Positions 17,030 to 28,055 of a DNA stretch of 64,000 nucleotides are shown here, in pieces. The notes under the pieces are model-generated. The model did no database searches, was not told where the DNA came from, and saw only the letters and a list, made by a program, of their open reading frames with translations. This stretch comes from Vibrio sp. DW001 (GTDB lineage: Bacteria > Pseudomonadota > Gammaproteobacteria > Enterobacterales > Vibrionaceae). Position 1 is the first letter of the stretch. The number at the start of each line of letters is the position of its first letter. The position numbers and the translations under genes were made by a program. The stretch lies in NCBI RefSeq assembly GCF_029016285.1, contig NZ_CP091975.1, positions 434,001-498,000 on the forward strand. Reading direction: 5' to 3'.

Positions 17030-18024
17030 AAAAATTTCTGATCAGTGCTTTGACACTGTTCAGTTTGATATCAACACAAGCCTCAGCTGAAGAAATATCA
17101 GCTGAGGCTTTGCTGCATCAAATGAACCAAGCAAGCAAGCACTTAAATTATGAACTCTCCTACATTCTGATTAAAAAAAACAGTATTGAACCTCTTCGGT
17201 ATATGCATGCTAATGACAATGATATGGTCTACGCGCATCTTGTTTATTTAAGCGGACCTGTTAGAGAAGTTATTCGTCGCGGTCAAGAAATTAGCTATAT
17301 AGAACCGGGTGTAGAGCCTTTTTCTATTGAGTCAGGAAACATGGTTGCGCCCCTCATTCCTATGCTTGATAGTGATATTGGAAAACTGAGTGAGTATTAC
17401 GACTTTGTACTGATGGGGCGGGCTAGAGAAGCCAATTCGGCTTCACAAGTTGTCCGAGTTGTACCTAAAGACGGTCAGCGATATTCTTATGTAATGTGGA
17501 TAGATGAGAAATCAAAATTACCTCTTCGAGCCGACCTCGTTGACAGAGATGGTGAAGTATTAGAGCAATATAGAACGATCTCTTACACGGTGAGTGATCG
17601 TATTGCCGCAGCATTAGTTAAGTTAGAGGACGTTAAGCTACCAAATGTTATCTCTTTGCCTAAGCAAGAAACGACTGAGTCATTTTGGAAGGTAAAATGG
17701 ATACCATCAGGGTTCGAAGCACACAATTTAAATCGTTATAAAATGGTTACGACACAAAAAGTGGTAGAGAGCCAAATGTATAGCGATGGATTGTTCAGTT
17801 TTTCAGTTTACGTTTCTGAAGCGGATGACCTGTCACTAAAAAACAAACTAATTAGGCAAGGGAGAAGAACACTTCAGAGCTTCGTTAGAGGAAACAAAGA
17901 GGTGACTGTTGTGGGTGATATTCCACCCGCGACTGCAGTTAAAATAGCCAAATCAGTGAACTTTAGTGCTCCTGAAGAATTAGAACCGTCTTTGAAGTCA
18001 ACAGAAGAGGTTTCTACTCAATGA
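17026..18024 (+). CDS. rseB: Sigma-E regulator RseB (MucB family)
   Basis: A 332-residue periplasmic protein with signal peptide (residues 1-21, ending ASA) and the two-domain MucB/RseB fold. In E. coli it binds RseA and shields it from DegS; lipopolysaccharide intermediates displace it. It overlaps rseA and rseC by four bases each, consistent with tight coupling and stoichiometric production. Confidence 0.95.
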   Translation: MKKFLISALTLFSLISTQASAEEISAEALLHQMNQASKHLNYELSYILIKKNSIEPLRYMHANDNDMVYAHLVYLSGPVREVIRRGQEISYIEPGVEPFSIESGNMVAPLIPMLDSDIGKLSEYYDFVLMGRAREANSASQVVRVVPKDGQRYSYVMWIDEKSKLPLRADLVDRDGEVLEQYRTISYTVSDRIAAALVKLEDVKLPNVISLPKQETTESFWKVKWIPSGFEAHNLNRYKMVTTQKVVESQMYSDGLFSFSVYVSEADDLSLKNKLIRQGRRTLQSFVRGNKEVTVVGDIPPATAVKIAKSVNFSAPEELEPSLKSTEEVSTQ

Positions 18025-18524
18025 TGACAGCACTGGCAACCGTTGTTTCTGTGAAAGAGACAAAACAAGGATACCAAATTGGCTTATCCTGTGAACAGCA
18101 GACTAGCTGTAGCCATTGCTCTTCACAAAAAAATTGCGGTACTGGTATTGTCTCTAAAGCGATTGGTAATAAGAGCCATGCATGGACATTGATGACTCAA
18201 GAAAATGTAAAGGCAGGGCAGATGATAGAGATTGGTCTGCCTGAAAAAAACCTGCTTCAATTTGCTTCTCTTGTTTATCTTCTCCCCCTCGCGGCATTGA
18301 TGTTAGGGGCGCTATTTGGACAACTGGTTATTAGCCCATTGTTCGGTGTTGGGGAAGTCGGTGGCGGGGAAGGATGGACGATATTATGTTCCCTTCTTTT
18401 TATGGGTGGAGGAGTCTGGCTTGCTCGACATTTTTCAACTAAACTTCAATCGAAATCAGAACAAATTGTTACTTTACTAAGAGTGTTTGGTAACAAAATT
18501 GATATTGCTGAGCGAGTGTCCTGA
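18021..18524 (+). CDS. rseC: Sigma-E modulator RseC
   Basis: Inner-membrane protein of 167 residues. The N-terminal Cys-rich part (CEQQTSCSHCSSQKNCGTG at about 24-42) is the family hallmark, followed by two hydrophobic segments at about 75-97 and 115-135 and a cytoplasmic tail. It has a mild positive effect on sigma-E in E. coli, and RseC/RnfE-type proteins are linked to SoxR reduction. Two ATG codons in tandem can serve as start. Confidence 0.93.
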   Translation: MMTALATVVSVKETKQGYQIGLSCEQQTSCSHCSSQKNCGTGIVSKAIGNKSHAWTLMTQENVKAGQMIEIGLPEKNLLQFASLVYLLPLAALMLGALFGQLVISPLFGVGEVGGGEGWTILCSLLFMGGGVWLARHFSTKLQSKSEQIVTLLRVFGNKIDIAERVS

Positions 18525-18687
18525 CGTTAGTTAAAGGTAACAAATAACATCAAATTAACGTTTGACTGTAAATGAAGATAGCGGCAAAGCCTGAAATTGG
18601 GTAGAATCGCGCAACTTGATCGAAATACCATCATTGATGCGTATTTTTTCCATTCAATTTTTGCAACGAGTTAAGTCACACCAACCT

Positions 18688-20481
18688 ATGAAGCACATTC
18701 GCAATTTTTCTATTATCGCCCATATCGACCACGGTAAGTCGACACTTTCAGACCGCTTGATCCAAATTTGCGGAGGCTTAAGTGAACGTGAAATGGACAC
18801 TCAAGTCCTTGATTCTATGGATATAGAACGCGAGCGCGGTATCACAATCAAAGCTCAGAGTGTTACGTTAGACTATAAAGCTCAAGATGGTGAAACATAT
18901 CAACTGAACTTTATTGATACTCCAGGTCATGTGGATTTTTCTTATGAAGTCTCTCGCTCTTTAGCTGCATGTGAAGGTGCACTTCTTGTTGTTGATGCAG
19001 GCCAAGGTGTTGAAGCTCAAACTGTAGCGAATTGCTATACAGCGATTGAAATGGATCTAGAAGTCGTTCCAATCCTAAATAAAATTGATTTACCTGCGGC
19101 TGATCCCGAACGTGTCTCTGAAGAGATCGAAGAAATCGTAGGTATTGAAGCATTAGAAGCAACATGTTGCTCGGCTAAAACAGGGCTAGGTGTTGATGCG
19201 GTACTTGAAAACATCGTTCGCTCAATTCCAGCGCCAAAAGGCGATACAAAAGCCCCACTGCAAGCATTGATTATTGATTCTTGGTTTGACAACTATCTTG
19301 GCGTCGTTTCTCTGGTACGTATTAAAAATGGCGTATTGAAGAAAAATGACAAAATTAGAGTGATGAGTACAGGGCAAGATTGGGGTGTGGATCGAATTGG
19401 TATCTTTACACCTAAGCGCCTCGATACTGATCAGCTTAGTACTGGCGAAGTAGGTTGGGTTGTTTGTGGTATCAAAGACATATTGGGTGCACCCGTTGGT
19501 GATACATTAACGCATGCTAAGCACGGAAGTGTAGAAGCACTACCGGGTTTCCAAAAGGTTAAACCTCAGGTATATGCAGGCTTATTCCCCGTTTCGTCAG
19601 ACGATTATGAAAACTTTCGTGATGCGCTCGGTAAACTTAGCCTTAATGATGCTTCACTTTTCTATGAGCCTGAAAGTTCAGCCGCTCTAGGGTTTGGTTT
19701 TCGATGTGGTTTCTTAGGCATGTTGCACATGGAGATCATTCAAGAGCGTCTAGAGCGCGAATATGATCTCGACCTAATTACTACTGCTCCGACAGTGGTC
19801 TATGAAGTTAAGAAAAATAATGGTGATGTACTTTATGTTGATAGCCCTGCGAAACTCCCTGCAGTTAATGACCTAGAGGAAATTCGCGAACCAATCGCAC
19901 GTTGTAATATTCTTGTGCCTTCAGAATATCTAGGTAATGTTATTACGCTATGTGTCGAGAAGCGTGGTACGCAAGTAGATATGGTTTATCACGGTACCCA
20001 AGTCGCAATTACTTATGATGTCCCAATGGCGGAAGTGGTTTTAGATTTCTTTGATCGATTGAAATCAACTTCTCGTGGATACGCATCGCTTGATTACAAT
20101 TTCCATCATTTTACTGAATCCGATATGGTACGCGTAGACGTACTTATCAACGGAGATAAAGTGGATGCACTTGCGATTATCACTCACAAAGATATCGCTC
20201 AGTCTCGTGGGCGTTTGCTTGTCGAGAAAATGAAAGAGTTTATTCCTCGTCAAATGTTTGATATTGCAATTCAAGCTGCAATTGGTAGTCATATCATTGC
20301 TCGTTCAACGGTTAAGCAGTTACGTAAAAACGTCATTGCAAAATGTTACGGCGGTGATATTAGCCGTAAGAAAAAATTGTTGAAAAAACAGAAAGAAGGT
20401 AAGAAACGTATGAAGCGGATAGGTAATGTTGAATTACCACAAGAAGCTTTCCTTGCGATTCTTCACGTCGGCAAAGATTAA
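18688..20481 (+). CDS. lepA: Elongation factor 4 (LepA)
   Basis: Ribosome-associated GTPase that affects initiation and translocation fidelity. I start it at the ATG of [19 protein letters not shown], which aligns with the E. coli N-terminus and gives 597 residues; an upstream in-frame ATG would add 24 unconserved residues. Motifs are G1 [10 protein letters not shown]3 DTPGH and G4 NKID, with the LepA-specific C-terminal domain ([18 protein letters not shown]). It precedes lepB; an intercistronic hairpin lies between them. Confidence 0.97.
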   Translation: MKHIRNFSIIAHIDHGKSTLSDRLIQICGGLSEREMDTQVLDSMDIERERGITIKAQSVTLDYKAQDGETYQLNFIDTPGHVDFSYEVSRSLAACEGALLVVDAGQGVEAQTVANCYTAIEMDLEVVPILNKIDLPAADPERVSEEIEEIVGIEALEATCCSAKTGLGVDAVLENIVRSIPAPKGDTKAPLQALIIDSWFDNYLGVVSLVRIKNGVLKKNDKIRVMSTGQDWGVDRIGIFTPKRLDTDQLSTGEVGWVVCGIKDILGAPVGDTLTHAKHGSVEALPGFQKVKPQVYAGLFPVSSDDYENFRDALGKLSLNDASLFYEPESSAALGFGFRCGFLGMLHMEIIQERLEREYDLDLITTAPTVVYEVKKNNGDVLYVDSPAKLPAVNDLEEIREPIARCNILVPSEYLGNVITLCVEKRGTQVDMVYHGTQVAITYDVPMAEVVLDFFDRLKSTSRGYASLDYNFHHFTESDMVRVDVLINGDKVDALAIITHKDIAQSRGRLLVEKMKEFIPRQMFDIAIQAAIGSHIIARSTVKQLRKNVIAKCYGGDISRKKKLLKKQKEGKKRMKRIGNVELPQEAFLAILHVGKD

Positions 20482-20508
20482 TAATACAATCTAGACCAAA
20501 TTTTAATA

Positions 20509-20542
20509 AAGAAAGGGTATTTCAATGCCCTTTCTTCTTTTT
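20509..20542 (+). terminator. Terminator-like hairpin between lepA and lepB
   Basis: A nine-base-pair stem (AAGAAAGGG/CCCTTTCTT), extended by three inner pairs, is followed by CTTTTT. It looks like an intrinsic terminator lying 27 bases after the lepA stop and 18 bases before the lepB start. It could attenuate readthrough within the operon. Confidence 0.6.
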
Positions 20543-20560
20543 AGAAATAAAGGGAAATCG

Positions 20561-21457
20561 ATGGCTAATACATTCTCACTCATATTGGTAATAGTAACGC
20601 TCGTTACCGGAGTTGTTTGGCTCCTAGAAAGATTAGTATGGGGAAAAAAACGCCAGCTAAAGGTTGCTGAAGTACAAGCGCAAACAAATGGCTTAACAGA
20701 AGACATTACGCGTAAACTTTCGACGCAACCATGGTGGATTGAAAATAGCGTATCAATTTTTCCGGTTATTGCTTTTGTATTAATACTGCGTTCGTTTATT
20801 TATGAACCATTTCAAATTCCATCCGGATCAATGATGCCAACATTGTTGGTGGGTGATTTTATCTTGGTGGAAAAGTACGCTTATGGGATCAAAGATCCTG
20901 TGTTTCGCTCTCAATTAGTTGAAACAGGCAAACCAGAACGTGGTGATGTTGTTGTCTTCAAATATCCACCACAACCTAGTATCGACTATATAAAACGTGT
21001 GGTTGGTATGCCTGGCGATACCGTACGTTATAACAAGAAAAAAGAAGTTTGTATTCAGCCACAAGGTGAGCAAACGTGTAAGCAAGTTGACTTATCTAAC
21101 GTAGTAGAAAGTGAATTTCAGCAACAAGGTATTCCTCTTATTCAGCTTGATGAAAAGCTAGGAGAAGCGGATCATCAAATTTTAATTAACCCGCTTCGCC
21201 AAGATAATGTTGGTGCGTATCAACCACGTGGTGGTGTAAGCGAGTGGGTTGTACCAAAAGATCAGTACTTTGTTATGGGAGATAACCGTGACAATAGTGC
21301 AGATAGTCGTTACTGGGGCTTTGTACCAGAAGCGAACTTAGTTGGCAAAGCAGTCGGTATTTGGATTAGCTTTGAGTTTGAACGTGGTGCAAGCAGTGCA
21401 TTGCCTTCATGGATTCCTACCGGTGTACGTTTTAATCGCATCGGTGGCATAGATTAA
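20561..21457 (+). CDS. lepB: Signal peptidase I
   Basis: Inner-membrane serine protease that removes signal peptides from exported proteins. The start chosen is the ATG after an AAAGGGA ribosome-binding site, giving 298 residues. There are two N-terminal transmembrane segments (about 4-26 and 62-80), the catalytic Ser in PSGSMMPTL, the catalytic Lys in [12 protein letters not shown], and the conserved [14 protein letters not shown]. The C-terminal domain is periplasmic. Confidence 0.97.
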   Translation: MANTFSLILVIVTLVTGVVWLLERLVWGKKRQLKVAEVQAQTNGLTEDITRKLSTQPWWIENSVSIFPVIAFVLILRSFIYEPFQIPSGSMMPTLLVGDFILVEKYAYGIKDPVFRSQLVETGKPERGDVVVFKYPPQPSIDYIKRVVGMPGDTVRYNKKKEVCIQPQGEQTCKQVDLSNVVESEFQQQGIPLIQLDEKLGEADHQILINPLRQDNVGAYQPRGGVSEWVVPKDQYFVMGDNRDNSADSRYWGFVPEANLVGKAVGIWISFEFERGASSALPSWIPTGVRFNRIGGID

Positions 21458-21473
21458 TATTAATAGAGAGAGC

Positions 21474-22154
21474 ATGGTTACTACTCCTATCTCCAAATTA
21501 GAGAAAAAGATCGGCTATAAGTTTAATGACGCTGATCTTTTTCATTTGGCGCTTACTCATCGTAGCGCCAATGGAAAACATAACGAACGTCTTGAGTTTC
21601 TGGGCGATTCAATTTTAAGTTTTGTCATTGCAGACGATCTTTATCACCGTTTCCCTAAGATTGATGAAGGGGACATGAGCCGCATGCGTGCAACTCTAGT
21701 GCGTGGAAAAACGCTAGCGGAACTAGGACGTGAGTTCGTTCTAGGAGATTACTTAAAATTAGGTCCAGGTGAGCTAAAAAGTGGTGGTTTTCGTCGTGAC
21801 TCAATTCTTGCGGACGCTGTGGAAGCTATCATTGGTGCCGTTTATCTTGATAGCGATGTTGAGGGAGTACGAAAAATTATTCTCTCTTGGTACCAATCTC
21901 GTTTAGAGTCGATTGAGCCGGGTGTATCACAAAAAGATCCAAAGACTCGCTTGCAAGAGTGCTTGCAAGGACGTAAAAAACCGTTGCCAATCTACACAGT
22001 GACTAATATTAAAGGTGAAGCCCATAACCAAGAGTTTACGGTTTCATGTATTTTAGCGGGTGTGGATAAACCTGTTATTGGAATTGGAACCAGTCGCCGC
22101 AAGGCAGAACAAGCGGCTGCAGAATTAGCACTGGAGAAAGTAACCAATGGCTGA
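21474..22154 (+). CDS. rnc: Ribonuclease III
   Basis: Double-strand-specific endoribonuclease that processes rRNA precursors and many mRNAs and sRNA duplexes. The signature [11 protein letters not shown] lies near residue 40, further catalytic acidic residues are in [13 protein letters not shown], and a dsRNA-binding domain occupies the last ~70 residues. The 226-residue length matches E. coli. It overlaps era by eight bases, as in E. coli where the operon is autoregulated by RNase III cleavage of the leader. Confidence 0.97.
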   Translation: MVTTPISKLEKKIGYKFNDADLFHLALTHRSANGKHNERLEFLGDSILSFVIADDLYHRFPKIDEGDMSRMRATLVRGKTLAELGREFVLGDYLKLGPGELKSGGFRRDSILADAVEAIIGAVYLDSDVEGVRKIILSWYQSRLESIEPGVSQKDPKTRLQECLQGRKKPLPIYTVTNIKGEAHNQEFTVSCILAGVDKPVIGIGTSRRKAEQAAAELALEKVTNG

Positions 22155-23118
22155 AGATAACAATGAAATCGATTTGGATGCATATTTTGCTAATAATAGT
22201 GAGAAAAGCGTCTCTACAGAGGATCAACATTGCGGGTTTATTGCGATTGTTGGTCGTCCGAATGTAGGAAAGTCGACTCTACTCAATCATATCCTTGGGC
22301 AGAAAATTTCGATCACATCGCGAAAGCCACAAACTACTCGCCATAGAATTATGGGTGTAGAGACAGATGGTGACTTCCAGGCTATCTATATTGATACCCC
22401 TGGTTTACATATTGAGGAAAAGCGCGCGATTAACCGATTAATGAATCGTGCAGCAAATAGTTCATTAAGCGATGTTAACTTGGTTCTGTTTTTAGTGGAT
22501 GGCACACACTGGACTAACGACGATGAGATGGTGTTGAACAAGCTGAAGAAAGCTAACTTCCCAGTTGTTCTTTGCATGAATAAGGTAGATAACGTCAAGG
22601 ATCGTAACGAAGTTATGCTCCATATGCAGGCGTTATCGACCAAGATGGATTTCGTTGATGTCGTGCCTATTTCAGCTAAAAATGGTAAGAATACAGATGT
22701 ACTGCGTAAGCATGTTCGTGAACACTTACCTCTAGCCGTACACCACTTTCCAGAAGAGTATGTCACCGATCGTTCTCAGCGTTTCATGGCATCAGAAATC
22801 GTGCGTGAAAAACTCATGCGTTTTACTGGTGATGAATTACCATATTCCATTACCGTTGAGATAGAGAGATTTGATTACAACCCTGACACGGATGGGTTTC
22901 ACATCAATGCCTTGATTTTTGTTGAACGCAGCGGCCAGAAAAAAATGGTCATCGGCAAAGGTGGCGATAAGATAAAGACGATTGGACGTGAGGCTCGTCT
23001 AGATATGGAAGAGCTGTTTGGTCGCAAGGTTTATCTCGAAACATGGGTTAAAGTGAAATCTGGTTGGGCCGATGACGAAAGAGCACTTCGTTCATTGGGT
23101 TACATGGACGATTTATAA
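22147..23118 (+). CDS. era: Ribosome-assembly GTPase Era
   Basis: GTPase that binds 16S rRNA and helps 30S maturation. The 323-residue protein has a ~25-residue acidic N-terminal extension compared with the 301-residue E. coli protein. Motifs are G1 [10 protein letters not shown]3 DTPGLH and G4 NKVD, and the C-terminal KH domain carries [13 protein letters not shown]. The start codon overlaps the end of rnc. Confidence 0.97.
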   Translation: MAEDNNEIDLDAYFANNSEKSVSTEDQHCGFIAIVGRPNVGKSTLLNHILGQKISITSRKPQTTRHRIMGVETDGDFQAIYIDTPGLHIEEKRAINRLMNRAANSSLSDVNLVLFLVDGTHWTNDDEMVLNKLKKANFPVVLCMNKVDNVKDRNEVMLHMQALSTKMDFVDVVPISAKNGKNTDVLRKHVREHLPLAVHHFPEEYVTDRSQRFMASEIVREKLMRFTGDELPYSITVEIERFDYNPDTDGFHINALIFVERSGQKKMVIGKGGDKIKTIGREARLDMEELFGRKVYLETWVKVKSGWADDERALRSLGYMDDL

Positions 23119-23132
23119 ATTCTCCCTTGAAA

Positions 23133-23163
23133 GGCAGCAGCACTCTCAGGTGCTGTTGTTTTG
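23133..23163 (+). terminator. Weak hairpin between era and recO
   Basis: An 11-pair stem (core CAGCAC/GTGCTG, with G-U pairs outside) and a six-base loop is followed by TTTT but not by a long T-run. It may partly terminate or pause transcription; recO begins 72 bases later. Confidence 0.35.
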
Positions 23164-23234
23164 CTTCAGAAATCAACTGGCTGCATGGTGTAGCACATTT
23201 AAGGAACATGTATTTAGCTTCTTAGGGATGTACT

Positions 23235-23954
23235 ATGATAGAAAACCTGCAGAGATGTTTTGTTCTTCATCGGCGTTCCTACAGTGAATCCAGCTTAATT
23301 CTTGATGTATTCAGCGAAGAATATGGACGGGTTAGCATCATGGCTAAAGGAGCCAGAGGAAAACGTTCCAATTTAAAAGGTGCATTACAACCCTTTACCC
23401 CTTTACTCATGAAGTGGTCTGGAAAAGGCAGTATGAAAACACTTCGCCAAGCTGAACCAATTAGTTTGGGGCTGCCAATCCACGGTATTAATTTATATTC
23501 TGCACTGTATGTGAATGAATTGCTCGATCGAGTAATAGAAAACGAGACACCTTACCCCGCATTATTTCACGACTATCTGCATGCCCTTACTGAACTTGCA
23601 CAAACTGAAAATCCCGAACCCGCGCTTAGACGTTTTGAATTAGCATTGTTGTCCTCTTTAGGTTATGGCGTCGATTTTATGCATTGCGCTGGGACAGGAG
23701 AACCCGTTGACCCTGAAATGACCTATCGATTTAGAGAACAAAAAGGCTTTATTGCGAGCGTTCGCAACGATAACCTTACTTTCTTTGGTAATGAGCTTAT
23801 TGCTATTTCAGAAAGACGATTTTTAACTAAAGAGCAGCTAAAAGCGGCAAAACGCTTTACACGTATAGCCTTAAAGCCTTATCTTGGCGGTAAACCATTA
23901 AAAAGTCGGGAACTATTTGCTGTCAGAACAGCCGTTCCCAAAAACACGGAGTAA
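23235..23954 (+). CDS. recO: DNA repair protein RecO
   Basis: RecF-pathway mediator that anneals ssDNA and, with RecR, loads RecA onto SSB-coated DNA. The 239-residue protein starts with an OB fold ([20 protein letters not shown]), then a helical domain with [16 protein letters not shown]. coli-type RecO lacks a complete zinc finger, and no full Cys4 set is seen here. The order rnc-era-recO-pdxJ-acpS is conserved. Confidence 0.96.
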   Translation: MIENLQRCFVLHRRSYSESSLILDVFSEEYGRVSIMAKGARGKRSNLKGALQPFTPLLMKWSGKGSMKTLRQAEPISLGLPIHGINLYSALYVNELLDRVIENETPYPALFHDYLHALTELAQTENPEPALRRFELALLSSLGYGVDFMHCAGTGEPVDPEMTYRFREQKGFIASVRNDNLTFFGNELIAISERRFLTKEQLKAAKRFTRIALKPYLGGKPLKSRELFAVRTAVPKNTE

Positions 23955-23960
23955 TGAGAA

Positions 23961-24692
23961 ATGAGCTCTATTCTTTTAGGGGTCAATATCGACCATATTG
24001 CCACTTTACGTAATGCACGAGGAACAAAATATCCCGATCCAGTACACGCAGCTGAGATAGCTGAAAGAGCGGGTGCGGATGGTATCACGGTTCATTTACG
24101 TGAAGATCGCCGTCATATTTTAGATCGAGATGTGCGAATTCTTCGTGAAACCATTCAAACTCGTATGAACTTAGAAATGGCGGTCACCGATGAGATGGTC
24201 GACATAGCGATCGAGACCAAACCTGAATTTGTCTGTCTTGTCCCTGAAAAACGTGAAGAACTCACCACTGAAGGTGGCTTGGACGTTAAAGGCCAATTAG
24301 ATAAGATTAAAGCGGCAACCAAGAAACTCACTGAAGCTGGTATTAAAGTATCGTTATTTATTGATGCTGACCGAGAGCAAATTGATGCAGCCAAAGCTTG
24401 TAAGGCACCATTTATAGAGCTTCATACAGGTCATTATGCGGACGCAAAAACAGAACAAGATCAACAAGACGAACTCAAAAAAATTGCCGCGGCTGCAAGC
24501 TATGCAGATGACCAAGGTATAACAGTAAATGCAGGTCATGGGTTGACGTATCACAACGTTGGCGCTATTGCAGCGCTTCCTGAGCTCTATGAGCTTAATA
24601 TAGGGCACTCTATCATGGGACGCGCTGTGTTTGACGGCCTAGACAAAGCGGTTGCAGATATGAGAACGGCAATGATACAAGCTAGACGATAG
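23961..24692 (+). CDS. pdxJ: Pyridoxine 5'-phosphate synthase
   Basis: Condenses 1-deoxyxylulose-5-phosphate with 3-amino-2-oxopropyl phosphate to pyridoxine phosphate, as a TIM-barrel enzyme in vitamin B6 synthesis. Family motifs are [16 protein letters not shown] at the N-terminus, HLREDRRHI near residue 46, and [10 protein letters not shown] near residue 190. The 243-residue length matches E. coli. It starts six bases after recO and ends four bases before acpS. Confidence 0.97.
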   Translation: MSSILLGVNIDHIATLRNARGTKYPDPVHAAEIAERAGADGITVHLREDRRHILDRDVRILRETIQTRMNLEMAVTDEMVDIAIETKPEFVCLVPEKREELTTEGGLDVKGQLDKIKAATKKLTEAGIKVSLFIDADREQIDAAKACKAPFIELHTGHYADAKTEQDQQDELKKIAAAASYADDQGITVNAGHGLTYHNVGAIAALPELYELNIGHSIMGRAVFDGLDKAVADMRTAMIQARR

Positions 24693-24696
24693 ATCG

Positions 24697-25077
24697 ATGG
24701 CTATTGTTGGGCTAGGAACTGATATTGCGGAAATTGAGCGATTAGAAAAAGCGTTATCAAGAAATGGTGATGCTTTTGCCAAAAGAATTCTAGCTGAATC
24801 TGAATATCGAATCTATCTGACTCTTAAGCAGCAAGGCCGTTTTTTGGCTAAGCGCTTTGCTGCAAAAGAAGCCGCGTCTAAAGCTTTGGGGACGGGGATT
24901 GCCCATGGCGTTACCTTCCATGACTTCGTCATTAGTAATGATGAAAATGGCAAACCGATTCTAATGTTAGAAAATAGAGCCAAAGATATTGCCGATAAGC
25001 GGAGTGTTACGCACGTACACTTGTCTATTTCTGATGAACGACATTACGCTGTCGCGACGGTAGTGATGGAATCTTAG
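24697..25077 (+). CDS. acpS: Holo-[acyl-carrier-protein] synthase
   Basis: Transfers 4'-phosphopantetheine from CoA to apo-ACP. The 126-residue protein has the hallmark [13 protein letters not shown], with the Mg-binding Asp, and [14 protein letters not shown] near residue 54. It is last in the lepA-to-acpS cluster and is followed by a bidirectional terminator shared with barA. Confidence 0.97.
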   Translation: MAIVGLGTDIAEIERLEKALSRNGDAFAKRILAESEYRIYLTLKQQGRFLAKRFAAKEAASKALGTGIAHGVTFHDFVISNDENGKPILMLENRAKDIADKRSVTHVHLSISDERHYAVATVVMES

Positions 25078-25084
25078 TCACCAT

Positions 25085-25119
25085 AAAAGCTGTATCTATT
25101 ATTAAGATACAGCTTTTAT
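25085..25119. terminator. Bidirectional terminator between acpS and barA
   Basis: A 13-base-pair perfect stem (AAAAGCTGTATCT and its complement) with a seven-base loop. The A/T ends serve as U-tails on both strands for the two convergent genes. Confidence 0.85.
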
Positions 25120-25133
25120 TTTAAGGACAGATT

Positions 25134-27920
25134 TTATTTGAGATAAAGCTTCGCTGTCGTGAGAACCTTGTCCATTTCGTCTTGTAGTTCAAATAGCTCT
25201 GGTTCGATATCTTCTATACTTCTTCCCGAGCGAAGTGATTTTTCAATCTCAGCACACACCGCTTTTAATTTTGGAACACCGCTGTATGAACAACTGCCAT
25301 GAAGTTTGTGGATGTAGTGTAAGAGTTCATCTGTTGGATAATCATCCTCTTCCAATACCTGTTCGACTACCACTGAAACCTCAGCAATAAAGTCTATTAG
25401 CATTTGTAGCATTTCTTTGGCAAGTTCCACTTTATTGGCTGCCTGTTTTAGCGCGGTTTGCCAATCAACAATCACATCTGTTTTAGGTTTGTCGGTCTGA
25501 CTCTCTATTATCACTTCAGAGGGCAGTTCCAGTTTCTCAACTGATTCCTGAGCGTTTGGGTTCCAGTGAACTAATACCTGCTGAAGGATATGTTCCTCTA
25601 TCGGTTTGGTTAGATAATCATCCATGCCAGCGTTGAGTAAACGATCTCTTTCGCCGCTCATAGCGTGTGCTGTCACAGCAATGACGGGGGTATCGCTGTT
25701 TAGCTCTATTTCTCTTATCTTCCTACTCGCCGTCACTCCATCCATATGAGGCATCTGAATATCCATAAGCACAATATCAAATTTCTGCTTTGTCGCTTCG
25801 TCTATCGCCTTTTTGCCGCTAGAACAAGAGACCACATATTCAACACGTTCCGAAAGCAATGCTGTAATCAATTTTAGATTGGCAGGATTGTCATCTACTG
25901 CCATCACTTTGAGGTCCATTTTTTCGTAGTCGTCTATTCCAACGACTTCAGGTTCAGCTAGCACCACACTTGTTTGCTGTTGATGCTTCGCAAGTGAACC
26001 TAATAGTTTTCTGCGTGAAAGTGGTTTGGTCATACATTGGATGTGAAAGGTTTCAGATATTTTTTCTGCTAACGCAAGTTCTGTGCTTGGAATTGCGATG
26101 ATAACTTGATCCGCATAGGTTTGAGTTTTTTCTATCCATTCGCTGACCTCTTTAAAGCTATTCTCTTTTTTAGGAGAAAGGCTGATTAATGCACAATCTT
26201 GTCTATCGAAATCATTTGGCACGCTGGTTTGGTAGGTAACCAGTAAGCCTTCTTGGCCAAGTTGTTGCTGAACGATCGAGGCGGCCTGCATATTTGGTTC
26301 AATAAGAAGAACGCGCCTATTTTGCAAATATTGGCTTTCAACTTGATGAAGTTGCGGAAGATCGGTCGTTGCGAGACGTAGAGTAAACCAGAATGTAGAC
26401 CCTTGGTGTAATCGGCTTGTTAGGCTTATCTCTCCTCCCATTTGACCAACTAATTTCTGAGTGATGACCAAACCTAAACCTGTCCCTCCATAACGTCTCG
26501 AAATACTTGCGTCTGCTTGGCTAAATGCTTGGAATAGTTGAGATTGCTGCCTTTCAGATATGCCTATACCTGTATCTCGAACCATAAATTGCAACTCAAC
26601 ACTGTCGTCTTTCTTTGCTCGTAACTCGACGCTAATATCAATGTTACCTCGTTCAGTGAATTTAATGGAGTTGCCCATTAAATTTGTCAAGACCTGTTGA
26701 ATTCGTAACGGATCACCAATGAGCCCAGCAGGGATTTTAGGGTCGACCTTGAGGGTGATTTCCAACCCCTTTTCATGAGCAGTAGTCGCCTGTAAGCTAA
26801 CCACTTCTTCTAGACTTTCTTGGAATTCAAACGGGATATTTTCGAGCAATAGCTTGCCAGCTTCAAGTTTCGAGAAGTCTAAGATGTCATTGATAATATG
26901 TAATAAGTTGTTGGCGGAACGTTCAATCGTTTGTAGGTAATCAGTCTGACTTGAGGATAAATTAGTCTTGAGCATTTGGCGAGTAAAACCAATTACGCCA
27001 TTAAGGGGTGTTCTTAATTCATGAGACATATTAGCTAAAAATTCAGATTTAACGCGAGCGGCTTCCTGAGCCCGTTTTTTTGCGATATCTAATTCAACAT
27101 TCTGAATCTCAAGTTGTTCTAATGTTTCTCTAAGATCGGATGTTGCTTGGTCAATACTATGCTGCATTTCTACATGGTATTCAGACAAAGACATTGCCAT
27201 GGCATTGATACCATTTTTAAGCGAATCAAGTTCACCATGCATGGTGCCTTCAATTCGTGAATCTAGATGACCACGACGGATTCGGTCGACGGTCTCTTGC
27301 ATGTTGGTGATGGGTTGTGTTACATCGTGCATTAACCGATACGCGAATACAGCAGAAAGACCAAGACCTAGAACTAATACGACGAGCGCGGCAAAGATTT
27401 CCTGATATTGTTGTAATCTAAGCGTCGATAAATCGAGCTCCATGGAAATGTAGCCAAGGGGTTGATTGAGATCAGTCGCGGTCTCACTCTGCAGAAAAAA
27501 CTTTCCTTCGGCAATAATGGGTGCTCTTAGTATCAAACGAGAGTCAACCAGTTCGATATTGGTCAACAGAGGTATTGGTTTATCTCGGGGAAATGTTAGC
27601 GCTTCAAAGTTTGGATGAAAATTAGACGTTACAAATAGCTGATGGTTAGCATCAAAAACGGCAATGCTCCGAACGATAGCCGAATTTTTTCTGTGCGCGT
27701 AACTAATAATGCGCCGAACCGCTTCATGGCTTTGTTCCGTCATTCCATATTCGCTTGCAATCGCGAGAGGTTCTAGAATACTAGTTCCTGAAGAGATCAG
27801 CTGAGTTTCCAAATCGTTATAACGATTTGAAGTAAAAAATGTACTCAATAACAAGCCAACAATTAACGTTGGCGCTAGAGTTAGAGTGATTACGCGGGCT
27901 CGTAGGCCATATCTGGTCAT
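25134..27920 (-). CDS. barA: Hybrid histidine kinase BarA
   Basis: Inner-membrane tripartite sensor kinase for UvrY (GacA/VarA), which controls the Csr system. The 928-residue protein has TM1 at about 10-30, a periplasmic sensor, TM2 at about 170-190, HAMP (PITNMQETVDRIRRGHLDSR), HisKA with FLANMSHELRTPLNGVIGF near residue 300, a HATPase domain ending GGTGLGLVITQKLV, a receiver domain with phospho-Asp in FDIVLMDIQMPHMDG near 705, and a C-terminal Hpt domain (HKLHGSCSYSGV near 860). It is divergent from rlmD, as in E. coli. No UvrY gene is in the window. Confidence 0.95.
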   Translation of the reverse strand: MTRYGLRARVITLTLAPTLIVGLLLSTFFTSNRYNDLETQLISSGTSILEPLAIASEYGMTEQSHEAVRRIISYAHRKNSAIVRSIAVFDANHQLFVTSNFHPNFEALTFPRDKPIPLLTNIELVDSRLILRAPIIAEGKFFLQSETATDLNQPLGYISMELDLSTLRLQQYQEIFAALVVLVLGLGLSAVFAYRLMHDVTQPITNMQETVDRIRRGHLDSRIEGTMHGELDSLKNGINAMAMSLSEYHVEMQHSIDQATSDLRETLEQLEIQNVELDIAKKRAQEAARVKSEFLANMSHELRTPLNGVIGFTRQMLKTNLSSSQTDYLQTIERSANNLLHIINDILDFSKLEAGKLLLENIPFEFQESLEEVVSLQATTAHEKGLEITLKVDPKIPAGLIGDPLRIQQVLTNLMGNSIKFTERGNIDISVELRAKKDDSVELQFMVRDTGIGISERQQSQLFQAFSQADASISRRYGGTGLGLVITQKLVGQMGGEISLTSRLHQGSTFWFTLRLATTDLPQLHQVESQYLQNRRVLLIEPNMQAASIVQQQLGQEGLLVTYQTSVPNDFDRQDCALISLSPKKENSFKEVSEWIEKTQTYADQVIIAIPSTELALAEKISETFHIQCMTKPLSRRKLLGSLAKHQQQTSVVLAEPEVVGIDDYEKMDLKVMAVDDNPANLKLITALLSERVEYVVSCSSGKKAIDEATKQKFDIVLMDIQMPHMDGVTASRKIREIELNSDTPVIAVTAHAMSGERDRLLNAGMDDYLTKPIEEHILQQVLVHWNPNAQESVEKLELPSEVIIESQTDKPKTDVIVDWQTALKQAANKVELAKEMLQMLIDFIAEVSVVVEQVLEEDDYPTDELLHYIHKLHGSCSYSGVPKLKAVCAEIEKSLRSGRSIEDIEPELFELQDEMDKVLTTAKLYLK

Positions 27921-28055
27921 TATTATCTGATTACTTATTCGCTAATTACAATGCGGTCTGGATATGGGAAAATATATCAATAGCTTAAACAAAGCACATC
28001 AATTCGACAATCTTCCCAAGTAAGAATAGTGATACTAGGACAAAAGAGACTTAAC

